This document shows positions 52,326 to 62,455 of a DNA stretch of 64,000 nucleotides, piece after piece; the stretch's first letter is position 1, and every line of letters begins with the position of its first letter. The notes below the pieces were generated by a model. The model saw only the letters and a list, made by a program, of their open reading frames with translations, made no database searches and had not been told where the DNA came from. The stretch spans positions 1,407,337-1,471,336 of the forward strand of contig CAUJNA010000169.1 of NCBI GenBank assembly GCA_963377175.1, read 5' to 3'. Source of the DNA: Effrenium voratum (taxonomy: Eukaryota > Sar > Dinophyceae > Suessiales > Symbiodiniaceae). The translations under genes were made by a program, and so were the position numbers.

Positions 52326-55300
52326 CTGGAGGGCGTGGTGGCCACTAAGAGCACCCCGGACGGCGTGGACCTGAAGCTGTCCAACTACAGCACCACGGCG
52401 GCCATGAACGGCTCCATCGCCTCGGCCAACAACGCCACGCTGGCCACGGTGGCCGCCAACTAGGTGGACCAGCACTCCCTAGACATAGCGGCGAGGATCA
52501 CGCCGCTGGAGGTAGACACCAAGGCCAACGCTTTTCTTGGGGGCCGTCACCGCCGCAGCGCTGGCCTCCGAGCTTGCGAGCAGAGACGCCACCATCTCGG
52601 GGCTGCAGGCCTCCAAGGCGGACGCCAGCGCCCTGACAGCTTACGCCCTGCAGTCGGCCGTGGACACTTCCTCGGAGGTGGACTCTAAGATAGCAGCGGC
52701 CCTCCTAAACGCAGTCACCACGTGGGCGCCGCCCTCCTCGGCAAGGCGGACGCCAGCGCGCTGGCCTCCCTGCTCTCCACGGTGGACGGACTGGACACTC
52801 CACTGGAGGTAGACACCAAGATAGCAAATGCCCTGCTGGGTCTCGCCACCGAGGGCTTCGTCGCAGCGCAGCTTGCTAGCCGGGACGCCAGCATCACGGC
52901 GCTCCAGGGGGCCAAGGCCGACACGGCGCTGCTGGCCTCATACGCCACGAACGCCGCGCTCTCCGCCAGCGAGACCGCGCTCCAGAGCGCCCTCGACGCA
53001 ATCCTCGCGGAGCTCGCCGCCCTGCGGCTTTCCGGCAGCGGAGTTGTTAACGCGCCGGCCTGGGCGGGCTTCACAACTTGGGAGCTCCTTCGCGGAAGCA
53101 ACGTCGTTCGCAACCTGCACTTCATGGCTCCTCTCTGCTGCGCTGGCCAACGGCGACGACACGCTGAGCATCACGGCAGACTGCTACTCCACGGCGGGCA
53201 CTGACGCTGCCATAACAGCAGCCTTGCTGGCCTACTACACCTCCTCACAAGTGGACACTCTGTTGGGAGACTACCGAACCGGAACGGCGCAGGACGCGGA
53301 GACGACCAGCGCCATCACAGCCGCGCTGCTGGCCTACTACACCGCGGCGCAGGTAGACGCGCTGTTGGGAGACTACCGCACGGCGAGCGCGCAGGACACG
53401 CAGACGCAGGCCGCCATCGCGGGCGCGCTGCTGGCCTACCGGACGGGCCCGGACCAGGACGTGTTCACCACCAACCAATCACCTCGGCGCTGGTGGCGTA
53501 CCGCTCAGCCGCCGACCAGGACACGGCAACGGCCTCGAGCATCGCCGCCGCGCTGCTCAGCTACTACACCATCGCGCAAGTAGACGGCCTCCTCGCCGGC
53601 AAGCTCGGAGTCGCGGAGGCGGCCTCGGCGCTGCAAATAGCCGTGCGCTTTCCGGACGACGGAGGGGCCGACGAGGTGGTGGCCGCCATAGGAGAGCAGA
53701 TCCTGGGCCCCACGGACGTCTCGCTGTCAGCAGCGGTTGCAGCGTGGTCCTGGCCACGCACACCGCGGGAGTAAGTGTGGACGGCTACACCCTGACCCTG
53801 GCGGTGAACCCGTGGAACATCGTGCGCACCTACAACTTGACCCCGGGCCGAGAGCTCCTCTTCGCACGGCCAGGATGTGCTACAGTGCCTCCGAACAGGT
53901 AGCGAAGCGCTGCACTTCGGGCGCACTTCCGAGCACCGGGCCTGCCCAGCAGCCAGAGCGCAGGAACGGTGGATACGTATCGGATCGCAGACCTGGCCTG
54001 GAGGAGCCGGCAACCTGGAGGAGACGGCGTATGGAAAAGCTTTGCTGCTGAAGCACGAGTTCCTCGACGGAGGGGCCGACGACGTCACGCTGGCCACCCT
54101 GGGCGAGGTGCTGCTGGAGCCCACGCTCACCACAGTCGGAAATTTTTTGGTGCGCTCCAACAGCCAGAGCTCCGTGCCTCGGCCAGCTTCACTGTGGGAG
54201 GCTTCCAGCTGGAGGGCTACGCCATGACCCTGAGCGCCTTCGCCTGGAACATTGTGCGCACCTACACGCTGACGCCGGGGAGACGCTACTCCTTCGGCTG
54301 CCGGTACCGGCTGGGCACGGCCTCCAACTTGGTGATGTGCGTCAGCGCGGCCGACAACGACTACGTGGGCGTCACCGGCACCTTCCTCGGCACGCCCGCG
54401 CAGGGAGTGTGGAGCACGGCGCGCCTGGACTTCTCGGTGCCGCCGGGCGGAATCGCGAAGCTGCACTTCGGAGCCTTCGGCGGCTCCATCCCCGGGCTGG
54501 TGCAGCAGTCGGCGGGCACGCTGGACCTGTACAGCATGCAGATCAGGGCCAGCGCCTTCGAGGGAGAGTCTGTCTCGGTAACGGACCTGCTGGCGGACTC
54601 GCTGGCCCTCACGGGCTCGGCCACGCTGGACGGGCTCACCGCGCAGGGCAACGTGGGCTGCGACCAGCTGCTGTGCAACGACGTGAACTGCACCGACGTG
54701 TTCACCACGGGCGTGGACGCCTCGGGCGCAGTCTCCTGCGCTGCGCTCACAGCCACCGGCACCGTCGCCGGAGCCACGCTGTCGTCCACAGGGGCCGTGT
54801 CAGGCAGCTCGCTGAGCATCAGCGGCGCGGCCAGCGTGGGCCTGCTGAGCTCCGCCACAGGAATCACGGGCAGCACGTTGACCATCAACAACACAGCCAA
54901 CGCCGGGAACTTCACCACGGTGGGCGACGTGTCCACGGGGACATTGACGGCCTCGGGCGCAGCGACGGCGGCGAGCTTCGCAGCCACCGGCGCGCTCACG
55001 GGCGCCACGCTGACGATCACCGGCGCGGCCTCCACGGGCCCGCTGGACTGCGAGAGCCTGGACTGCACCTTCACGGCCACGAGCGGCGGAGTGTCGACGG
55101 GCAGCGTGGTCTGCGGCGACGTGACGAGCTCGGGCACGGTCTCCGCGCCGCAGCTCTTCGCCTCCAACACGCTCACCGTGACCAACACCTCAGACTTCTC
55201 GGACGATCTCTTCCTGACGAAGAACTGGGCGGGCTGGAGCAAGCTGCAAGTGTCCAACAACAGCGCGGCCCCCGACAGCGGCCCGGAGCTGCGGCTGCTG

Positions 55301-55822
55301 GGCAACCAGAGCGCGAGGGTCTTCCTGGAGCGGGACGGCGGGACGCACCAGTGCGAGCTCATCATGATCAACGACGAGGCGCTGGTGCAGACGAAGAGCC
55401 TCTCCACGCAGCTGTCCCTGACCACGAACCAGAGGAACCCCGGCTGCCTCGTGATCGCGGGCAACACGGGCAACGTGGTCTGCAACACGAGCTTCACGAA
55501 TTTGTCGGACAGCCGGGTGAAGACGGAGATGGTCGAGGCCGACGTGGCGGAGCTCAAGCAGCTCTTCGACTCCGTGGAGGCCAAGCAGTACAAGCGCCCG
55601 GACATGAACGGCGACCTGAGGCTGGGCTTCGCCTCGGACGACTTCGCAGGAACAAAGTGGAAGAATTTGACGGGCGCCGCCCGGTGGAGCGACGGCACGG
55701 AGATGGTTACTCTCGACTACTCTCACCTCACCAGCGTGCTGTGGGGGGTGCGCAAGGGCTTCCAGGCCCGGCTGGACGAGGTGGAAGCCTGGCAGGCCCA
55801 GCGGGGGCCGAAGAACAAGTAA
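52326..55822 (+). CDS. Virus-like tail-fibre protein with S74 intramolecular chaperone domain, N-terminus missing
   Basis: Four frame changes lie between 52.46 and 53.97 kb; 53,969-55,822 is intact. Part 1 (to about 53.7 kb) is Ala/Ser/Thr-rich, coiled-coil-like repeats with units such as YYTSSQVDTLLGDYRT and YYTAAQVDALLGDYRT. Part 2 has two copies of a WNIVRTY.LTPGR module (near 53,815 and 54,250). Part 3 (about 54.6-55.2 kb) is a Ser/Thr/Gly beta-repeat (TGTVAGATLSSTGAVSGSS) like viral fibre shafts. The C-terminus has LSDSRVKTEMVEADVAELKQ, YKRPDMNGDLRLGFASDDF and a final helix, matching the self-cleaving endosialidase-type (Peptidase S74) chaperone. Such domains trimerise tail spikes of phages and large viruses. 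It stands directly before an integrase. Confidence 0.7.
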
Positions 55823-55899
55823 AAAAACGGTGCGCAAGCCTTCGTTCTAGAGGACCCTTGCTCAAGCTCCTTTTTGGGGCAACAAAGCTGTTTTTTTAA

Positions 55900-56892
55900 A
55901 TGGAGGCGCTGAGGGACCTGGCCGACGACTTCAACGTGCGGGACCCGCGGAAGCTGTACCAACTCGCGAGGCAGCGCGACCTCGACGTGACGCAGGCCAT
56001 GGCCTTCGAGGCGCTGAAGGCCGACGTGGGCCGGCATGCGCAGGCGCCCCGGCCCCGCGCGCTGGGCAAGTCGGCCGCCGAGGGGCCGAACGACCGGCTG
56101 CAGGCCGACCTCATCGACTTCAGCCAGAACACGCGGGGGAAGACGAAGTACGGCCTGGTGGTGATGGACGTCTTCACCCGGGAGGCCGCCGTGGAACCTC
56201 TGCAGAACAAGAACGCCGAGACGGTGGGCCGGGCCACCAAGCGCGCCGCGCGGGAGCTGACGGGGGACGACGGGAACTTCGTGGTCACGACAGACCTGGG
56301 CAACGAGTTCGCCACGCTGGACCGGGAGCTGCCCGTGGAAGCCGTGCACCGGACGAAGCGGCCCGAGGACCGCAACGCCATTGCCGTGGTGGACCGGGGC
56401 ATCCAGACGCTGAAGGAGGACCTGGCCACGAGGGTGGCGCGCAAGGGCGGGCAGTGGAGCGACCACTTTGAGCGGGCGGCCGGGGCCTACAACGCGCGGC
56501 CCCACGAGACGGTGCACGGCGCGCCCGAGGACGTGGAGAAGCAGCCGGCCACGGAGTTCAGGGTCCTCCAAGACAACGCCGACAAGTTCCAGCACAACAA
56601 GGACCTCACCGACCGGCGCGTGAAGGCGGTGGAGGACGCGGGCGCCTTCCGAGCGCCGACGAACGCGGCGAGGAGCTTCAACCCTCAGTACGGCGACGTG
56701 CAGCAGCTGGGGGCCGTGGACTCCATGACCGTCCGCAGCACGGAGGGCCGCGAGACCCTGCTGAAGCTGGCGCTGCCGGCGCTGCAGGGCAGCGGCAACG
56801 CGGCGGGCCGGCTGACGAGACGGGGCAGGCCGGCGGCTGTGAGGCAGCTGGACGACTTCCTGACGCCTCCGAGGCCCAGGACCCTCGACTAG
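55900..56892 (+). CDS. Retroviral-type (rve) integrase, Polinton-like
   Basis: An intact 330-codon ORF starting 77 bp after the fibre stop. The N-terminal helical region (MEALRDLADDFNVRDP) is followed by the catalytic core: RLQADLIDFSQNTRG (Asp70), NFVVTTDLGNEFATLD (Asp132) and RNAIAVVDRGIQTLKEDLAT, where the third acidic position is Asp165 instead of the usual Glu. The core ends with YNARPHETVHGAPEDV, a common rve signature. The C-terminus is basic and has an RLTRRGRPAAVRQL segment. Polintons and Polinton-like viruses carry such integrases; it would join the element's ends to target DNA. GC-rich like the fibre gene. Confidence 0.75.
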   Translation: MEALRDLADDFNVRDPRKLYQLARQRDLDVTQAMAFEALKADVGRHAQAPRPRALGKSAAEGPNDRLQADLIDFSQNTRGKTKYGLVVMDVFTREAAVEPLQNKNAETVGRATKRAARELTGDDGNFVVTTDLGNEFATLDRELPVEAVHRTKRPEDRNAIAVVDRGIQTLKEDLATRVARKGGQWSDHFERAAGAYNARPHETVHGAPEDVEKQPATEFRVLQDNADKFQHNKDLTDRRVKAVEDAGAFRAPTNAARSFNPQYGDVQQLGAVDSMTVRSTEGRETLLKLALPALQGSGNAAGRLTRRGRPAAVRQLDDFLTPPRPRTLD

Positions 56893-57169
56893 CTTTTTTT
56901 TTTCAAAAACTGGTTTTTTGAGGCACTCTTCAGTCCTCCCTGCGTCCAGGGACGCTTGAAGCAAGCCCCTTTTGGCGCAAAAAAAAACTTTGATCACACT
57001 CAAGTTGGAATTGCCTGATCCTGATCGAGCGAAAAAACTGGGAGAAAAAAGGGTTTCGAGACATTGCGCGGGGCCGTCGGAACTCCCGGGCTCCTTTTTT
57101 TGGGTTAGGGTTTGGGGTGCTCGGGAAACCAACGGGTTGGGCGAACCAATCAAATGAGCGGGGGCTGGC
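56893..57169. other. Spacer after the integrase
   Basis: Short T- and A-runs after the stop (56,894-56,902; 56,980-56,990); no gene seen. Confidence 0.4.
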
Positions 57170-57400
57170 ATGGGCAGACCGTGCAAAACCGTGCAAAAGC
57201 TATTCCTCTAGTGCCTATATCAATATAGACACTGGAAGAATAGCATTTTGTGGCGCAAAACCGTGCAAAAAAGCTATTGGGCCCTGGAAGAATAGCATTC
57301 TGTTGCGCAAAACCGTGCAAAACGAGCTATTCCTCCAGGCCGTATATGAATATACACCCTGTAAGAATAGCATTTCGTGGCGCAAAACCGCACAAATGTC
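57170..57400 (+). repeat. Irregular tandem repeat with GCAAAACCGTGCAAAA
   Basis: Copies near 57,183, 57,255, 57,307 and 57,381, alternating with GAATAGCATT and GAGCTATTCCTC blocks, so each unit is about 50-75 bp. Parts form inverted pairs (AAAAGCTATTC against GAATAGCATTTT). Confidence 0.7.
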
Positions 57401-57518
57401 CCTTTAGGGTTTGGGGTCCTCGGCAAACCAAACGGGTTGGGCGGACCAGTATCAAACTCCAACGGGTTGGGCGGACCAGCATCAAACCATGGCAGTGAGT
57501 CCGAGGGTTTGTTGGGCT

Positions 57519-57690
57519 CCTTATAGGAACCTATAGGAACCTATTGGAATCTTTTTGGATCTCTTCGGAAACCCATAGGAAGGCCATAGGAAAAGAAGAA
57601 GAGGGCTTCCTACAGGTTTCCTATGAGTTTCCTATGGGTTTCCTATGGGTTTCCTATAAGATTCCTATAGGTTCCTATAGGTTCCTTTAA
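57519..57690. repeat. Long palindrome 1, CCTATAGGAA units
   Basis: The left arm starts TTATAGGAACCTATAGGAAC and the right arm ends CCTATAGGTTCCTATAGGTT, with a purine-rich centre. One of four such palindromes. Confidence 0.75.
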
Positions 57691-57777
57691 CCCGTTGAGC
57701 AGACCAGTACTTAAAAAACGAACCCTCCGTACCCGTTGGGCGGACCAGTATCAAATCATGGCAGTGAGTCCGAGAAT

Positions 57778-57931
57778 AACCTATAGGAACCTTGTAGGAA
57801 ACATGTAGGAAATCAAAAAAAGCTGTAGGAAGACTCATCTTCCTTCTCTTGCCCTGTTCCTACAGGCTTCCTACGGGTTTCCTATGGGATTCCTATAGGT
57901 TTCCTATAGGTTCCTATAAGTTCCTATAAGG
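57778..57931. repeat. Long palindrome 2, CCTATAGGAA units
   Basis: Left arm AACCTATAGGAACC, right arm GGTTCCTATAAGTTCCTA, imperfect. It lies about 185 bp downstream of the polymerase-helicase stop codon. Confidence 0.7.
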
Positions 57932-58115
57932 CTGTCTGAAACTCAGACCCAGGCCACGAGGATGCAAGGCACCGGCCTCGGGCGGGAAACAGCTGGTCTG
58001 GGACCTGAGCGCCTTTGACGCATGCTGGATTCGCAAGAGCACCAGGCGTTGTTTTTCTCTCTGTACGGATTCGGATCTGTGCGGGTTTGGGTCTGTACGG
58101 ATTCTGATGTGAAAC

Positions 58116-61020
58116 TCACCGCCCACAAAGGGTCATCACGGCGCCGTCGAGCTTGTAGACGTTGACGGAGGTCCTGCGGCGCCCTCCGCGTGCGACAAGG
58201 GCGTACCCTCTCTGCGGTTCGAGCGCGGACCTCAGGAGCTCCCGAGCCTTGCTCGGCTCCACCTGCAGCCGGATCGCAAGGGCCTCCTCGATCTCGCCGC
58301 AGGTGGGTGCTGGGCTTCTGTTTGGAGGGGTGGTACTGCACGAGGCATTCCCTCACGAAGATCCCGGGCTCGCTGTCCGGCACATCCGCGGGGGAGCGAC
58401 CGAAGTTCAGCAGGTCCTGCACCATGCCGATCGTCCTGCTGTGCCGGGGTTCGATGTGGTCCCCGTGCGGCTGGTCCACAAACTCGACCTGGAAGGGCAG
58501 GCCGGTCAACCGGCGGCGATCCGCGCCCTTCCACTCCTCGACCTCCAAAGCCCGTTGGCACAGATCATCAACATGCCGTGGAACTTGAAAACGTTCTCGC
58601 CCTTGAACTTCCTCGCCGCGGTCAAGTTGGCCCCCGCTGATCTGGCGCAGCACGGCGCCGGACAGGTCCTGGGTGGGCTTGAAATCGTCCACGAACGCCA
58701 GCTTGCACCCCTCGAGGTTCGCCAGCTGCTCGCGGGGCTTCTCGGTCTCTGGACGACCAGCGCCTCCTGTGTCATGACCGCCACGTATCCCCGCTGGCTG
58801 CCGCCATTGAAGGGGCGCAGGCACTCCTCGCACAGCTCCCGTAGTGTGCCCTTCCCTGTCGATCCCTGGCCGTCGTCCAGGTAGCTGGCGAACTCCGTGA
58901 TCGCCCGCCAGACGGTACTGGAAGATGGCAGCGTCCCAGTCGTTGTGGGTCTTGTAGATGATCTTCCGGAATGCGGGGCGGTTGTGAGAGCAGGTCTCCA
59001 GCCGCGCCTTCACGTGCTCGGGGAGGCACATGACGGGTGCGGGACCCTCGGGGGCCGCGACAGCCTCCTGATCCTTCAAGGCCTGCATCGCCTCCAGTAC
59101 GACCCTGGCGAGCTCCAAGCGCTCCGGGTGTCTGTACTCCTCAAAGCTCCTGGGGACCAGGCGCGAGGTGCGGTCCGAAGTAGTGGTGGTCCGCACGCAC
59201 ATCGCGAGGGCATTCAGCAGCTCCTCGTCAGTGCTGGCGGCCGTGACGTGAGGCATGTCTGAGAACTCGAGGCAGTAGGGCCCCTTGAAGTTGACGAGGC
59301 GCCACATCAGCGGGTTGCCGCTGTCGTCCAAATCCGGCAGGGACAGGTCCGGAGTCACCTTGTCCAGCATGCCTCCGACAGACGAGAGGACCGGGGCCGT
59401 GTGGAAGAGAGGGTCGTCGCCCGGGAGCAGCCGGGTCTTGCCGTCCTTGTCGAGGCCCCACCGGGGTGTGCACAGCACCTTGCAGAGGGCGTCTTTCAAG
59501 AGCTCGCCGCGGCAGTATGCCTGCCCGCCGGTGTGCATCCACGTTCGCGTTGAAGAACTCCAGTTCCTTGGAGGCGTAGTTGTACTGGCACGGGAGCTCG
59601 CCCTCGAAGTCCAGGTGCGGCATCGGGGGCAACGGCCCTTCGCGGTCCTCATCTTCCTTCAGGTCCAACCACCGCCGTGCGTAGGCCCGTGCGGCGTTCC
59701 TCCGCCTCTGCCGAGCGGTCATGGGCGTCCCGTCGTGATGCACGCCGAAGCCGCGGATCACGTCCAGGTACCCCCCGGAAACGTCTTCAGGGTGACGTAG
59801 ATGCCGGCGGCGCGGGCCTGGGCGCAGACGTGAGCCAACCGAGGGGAGGGGGAGACGAGGATGCTGTCTCCCAGCCAGCCGTGGATCGTCACGTCCGGAA
59901 TCATGCGCCCCAGGGCGTCGAGGTCGGCACGCTCTCCCTTCTGGCACATCAAACTCCCCAGCGTCAGCTCGGGGTGCTTCCGATCCCTGACAGCATCCTT
60001 CCACGATTGGGGGGCGTGCGATGCCATGTGCGTCCGAGCGGTCGTGAGCTCGTCCTTGAGGGCCTGCAGTGCGGGCGGGATGCCCGCCATCCGGTGCGCC
60101 TTGCGCCAGTCGGCGAGGCCGTTGCCGTACGCGAGCAGGTTGCAGGCGCTCTTCACGGCGGTCGCGGGGAGGCCCGGCACGCCGTGCGTCGGAACTCGTA
60201 GATGGCCTCCGTGCTGCCGAAGGCGAGCTCCAGCGTTCGGTGGGACAGGTTGTGCCTCCGGGCGTACTTCAAGAACTGCTGGCCGTGCGAGGCGGGAAAG
60301 TCCAGTTCGGCCAACCGTGCCAGTGAAGAAGGCGTACCTGGCAAGCCTCGGGTACGAGTACAAGGGCCAGCGCTGTCCTCGGCCGGTCAATCTCATGGGG
60401 ACCTGGAGCCGATTCGCCAGCTCACACTCGTAGTACTCCTCCGGCACAGCCTTGTTGGAAGCCAGGCCGCGCTCGAGGTAGAAGCCCAGGGACATCTCGC
60501 CGACACGGATCCTCCACGTGTCCGCCATGTCCAGCAGATCGGTCACGAAGGCCGTGTTGACGCGCGGCTTCGGCGCCTGCCACTTGGCGCAGAAAACCGG
60601 CGCGGGACCCGCGTGGCGGCACTCCTCCAGGAGAGCATTCACTCTCTCTTGCAAGTGGGTGAAGACCTCGTGGCTGCCGCCCTTCCGGGTGGTAGATGGC
60701 GTAGAGCCTCCGCGCCGCGGACGCGATCTCCTCGACACCGGCATCCGGGCCGCAAGAATGGAGCGGATGCTCATCATCCGCAGCTGGAGAGGGTGGCGAG
60801 GCTCAACCAGGGCAAGGGCTGTGTTCCCCGAGTTCTCGAGGTCTGCGCAGAGCTGCAAGTACGCGGACCTGTCGTCGCAGTTGCCGATGCCCTGCATCGC
60901 GTGCTCGGCCTCCTCCGGGCTCCACGCCGAGTAGGTTGGGCATTCCATGGATTGAGAGTCCATGATCGATGACGAATTGGTGAGGCTCAGAAGATCAGGG
61001 ATTCGGGCCAAATGCTTCAC
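58116..61020 (-). CDS. TVpol-like DNA polymerase fused to SF3 (D5-like) helicase, frameshifted
   Basis: Polymerase part: LAELDFPASHGQQF (motif A-like, 60,308-60,280), AVKSACNLLAYGNG (60,159-60,118; K..N..YG as in the family-A O-helix) and VTIHGWLGDSILVSP (motif C-like Asp, 59,870). Helicase part: DDGQGSTGKGT (Walker A, 58,871-58,845), CKLAFVDDFKP (Walker B, about 58,700), FKFHGMLMICANG (motif C Asn, about 58,570), RRRLTGLPFQVEFVD (arginine-finger region) and a C-terminal domain ending LDGAVMTLCGR at 58,116. The pieces lie in at least six frames. TVpol-SF3 fusions are known from Sputnik-type virophages and Polinton-like viruses. With the rve integrase next door this marks a DNA-virus-like replicon. 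As read, it is broken. Confidence 0.7.
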
Positions 61021-61122
61021 GTTGCGTCCACTTGCTCGTCCATTCTAGCAGGGTGGCCCTCCTGAGAAGATGCCCGATGCCCCTGTGGATTGAAGCGGCT
61101 GAGGGAAAAGGGGAGCCCGGAC

Positions 61123-61310
61123 TTTTTTTGCACCCTTATAGGAACCTATAGGTTCCTATAGGTAGGAAACCCATAGGAAACCCATAGGAATTCCATAGGA
61201 AAAGAAAAAGAGGGCTTCCTATGAGATTCCTATGAGTTTCCTATGAGTTTCCTGGGTTTCCTATAGGTTTCCTATAGGTTCCTATAGGTTCCTATAAGGG
61301 TGCAAAAAAA
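61123..61310. repeat. Long palindrome 3, CCTATAGGAA units
   Basis: The outer arms are near perfect (TTTTTTTGCACCCTTATAGG at left, mirrored at 61,285-61,310). It lies about 100 bp upstream of the polymerase-helicase start. Confidence 0.8.
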
Positions 61311-61398
61311 AGGTCAAGCCCCGGCACCCTTCGTCTGGCTGGGTGTCACGACCCGTTGGGCGGACCAAGCCAAACCCGCCAGGCACCTGCCTGATGGG

Positions 61399-61557
61399 GC
61401 TCTTATAGGAACCTATAGGAACCTATAGGAAACCTATAGGAAACCCATACAAAAACCAATAGGAAACCCTCTTCTCCTTTTCCTATGGAATTCCTATGGG
61501 TTTCCTTTGGGTTTCCTATAGGTTTCCTATAGGTTCCTATAGGTTCCTATAAGGGCC
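61399..61557. repeat. Long palindrome 4, CCTATAGGAA units
   Basis: Left arm CTTATAGGAACCTATAGGAA and mirrored right arm ending CCTATAAG; the centre is a CTCTTCTCC block. Confidence 0.8.
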
Positions 61558-61744
61558 TAAAAAAACTCCGAGCTCCCTCTCCCTGTGCCTCTTTCCATAC
61601 ATCCCCCTACACACATCTGTTTCAGCGGATGTCTCAGGCCCATCCCAGTTGTCTCAGTCCTCGGCTGGTTGTGGTCAGCCTGAAGAGATCCGAGGCCCCA
61701 AAAATCCGGAGGAAATCGCATCCGTCGGCAAGTATCAAAACGAG

Positions 61745-62015
61745 GTTGGGCGAACCAGTACTATGGGTCGTTGGGCGAATCCGTACTAAGAGCCCGTTGG
61801 GCAAGTCAGTACTAAGAGCCGTTGGGCGAATCTGTACTAAGGGTCGTTGGGCAAGTCAGTACTAAGGGCCGTTGGGCAAGTCAGTACTAAGGGCCGTTGG
61901 GCGAGTCAGTACTAAGGGTCGTTGGGCAAGTCAGTACTAAGGGCCGTTGGGCGAATCCGTACTAAGGGTCGTTGGGCGAACCCGTACTAAGTGCCGTTGG
62001 GCGAACCCGTACTAT
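61745..62015 (+). repeat. Tandem repeat, CGTTGGGC..GTACTAAG units of about 25-27 bp
   Basis: About ten units with CCGTTGGGCGAA or CCGTTGGGCAAG followed by TC.GTACTAAGGG. Related GTTGGGCGGACCAGTATCAAA copies stand singly at 57,430-57,490, 57,735 and 61,353. Confidence 0.85.
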
Positions 62016-62019
62016 CCTA

Positions 62020-62206
62020 CGTGCCCGCGCCCGCTCGGCACGTTTACCTAAGTGCCCGCTCGGCACTGTGCCCGCTCGGCACTCCTAAGTGCCCGCTCGG
62101 CACTGCCTACTCCTAATCTAGAGTGCCCGCTCGGCACGTTTACCTAAAGTGCCCGCTCGGCACTCCTAAGTGCCCGCTCGGCACGCCTAAGTGCCCGCTC
62201 GGCACT
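62020..62206 (+). repeat. Tandem hairpin repeat, GTGCCCGCTCGGCAC
   Basis: Eight copies of a 15-bp unit with GTGCC/GGCAC arms and a CGCTC loop, separated by CTCCTAA or GTTTACCTAA-type spacers. Confidence 0.85.
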
Positions 62207-62455
62207 TAAAAAAAAAAGGCTGCGGGCCCGAGCGCTTTTTCCTCCACCAGGATGTACCCCGTCGAGCCGGCCACGCTCACTCCTGCGGCAGGTTACAAAC
62301 GCTTGAAAAGCACGCGAAAAAACGCAAAAAACACGCGCTGTCCCACCATGTCTCCATGCACCCAGTCGTTCAACACAGCGATTCGGTAAACAAGGACGGC
62401 GCCTTCATTGCCCTGGGATCAGGATCGGGCATCATGGCCTGGCGAGTGCGGTGTG

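Noticed and set aside
54337..55899. Long open frames in other phases across the fibre gene (plus 54,337-55,899; minus 55,698-54,361 and 55,837-55,190)
   Set aside because: Very GC-rich DNA with strong codon bias opens all frames; only the frame 53,969-55,822 has recognisable domains.
61745..62206. CRISPR array
   Set aside because: Units are directly adjacent or separated by near-identical short spacers; no unique spacers, no cas genes, and the genome is eukaryotic.
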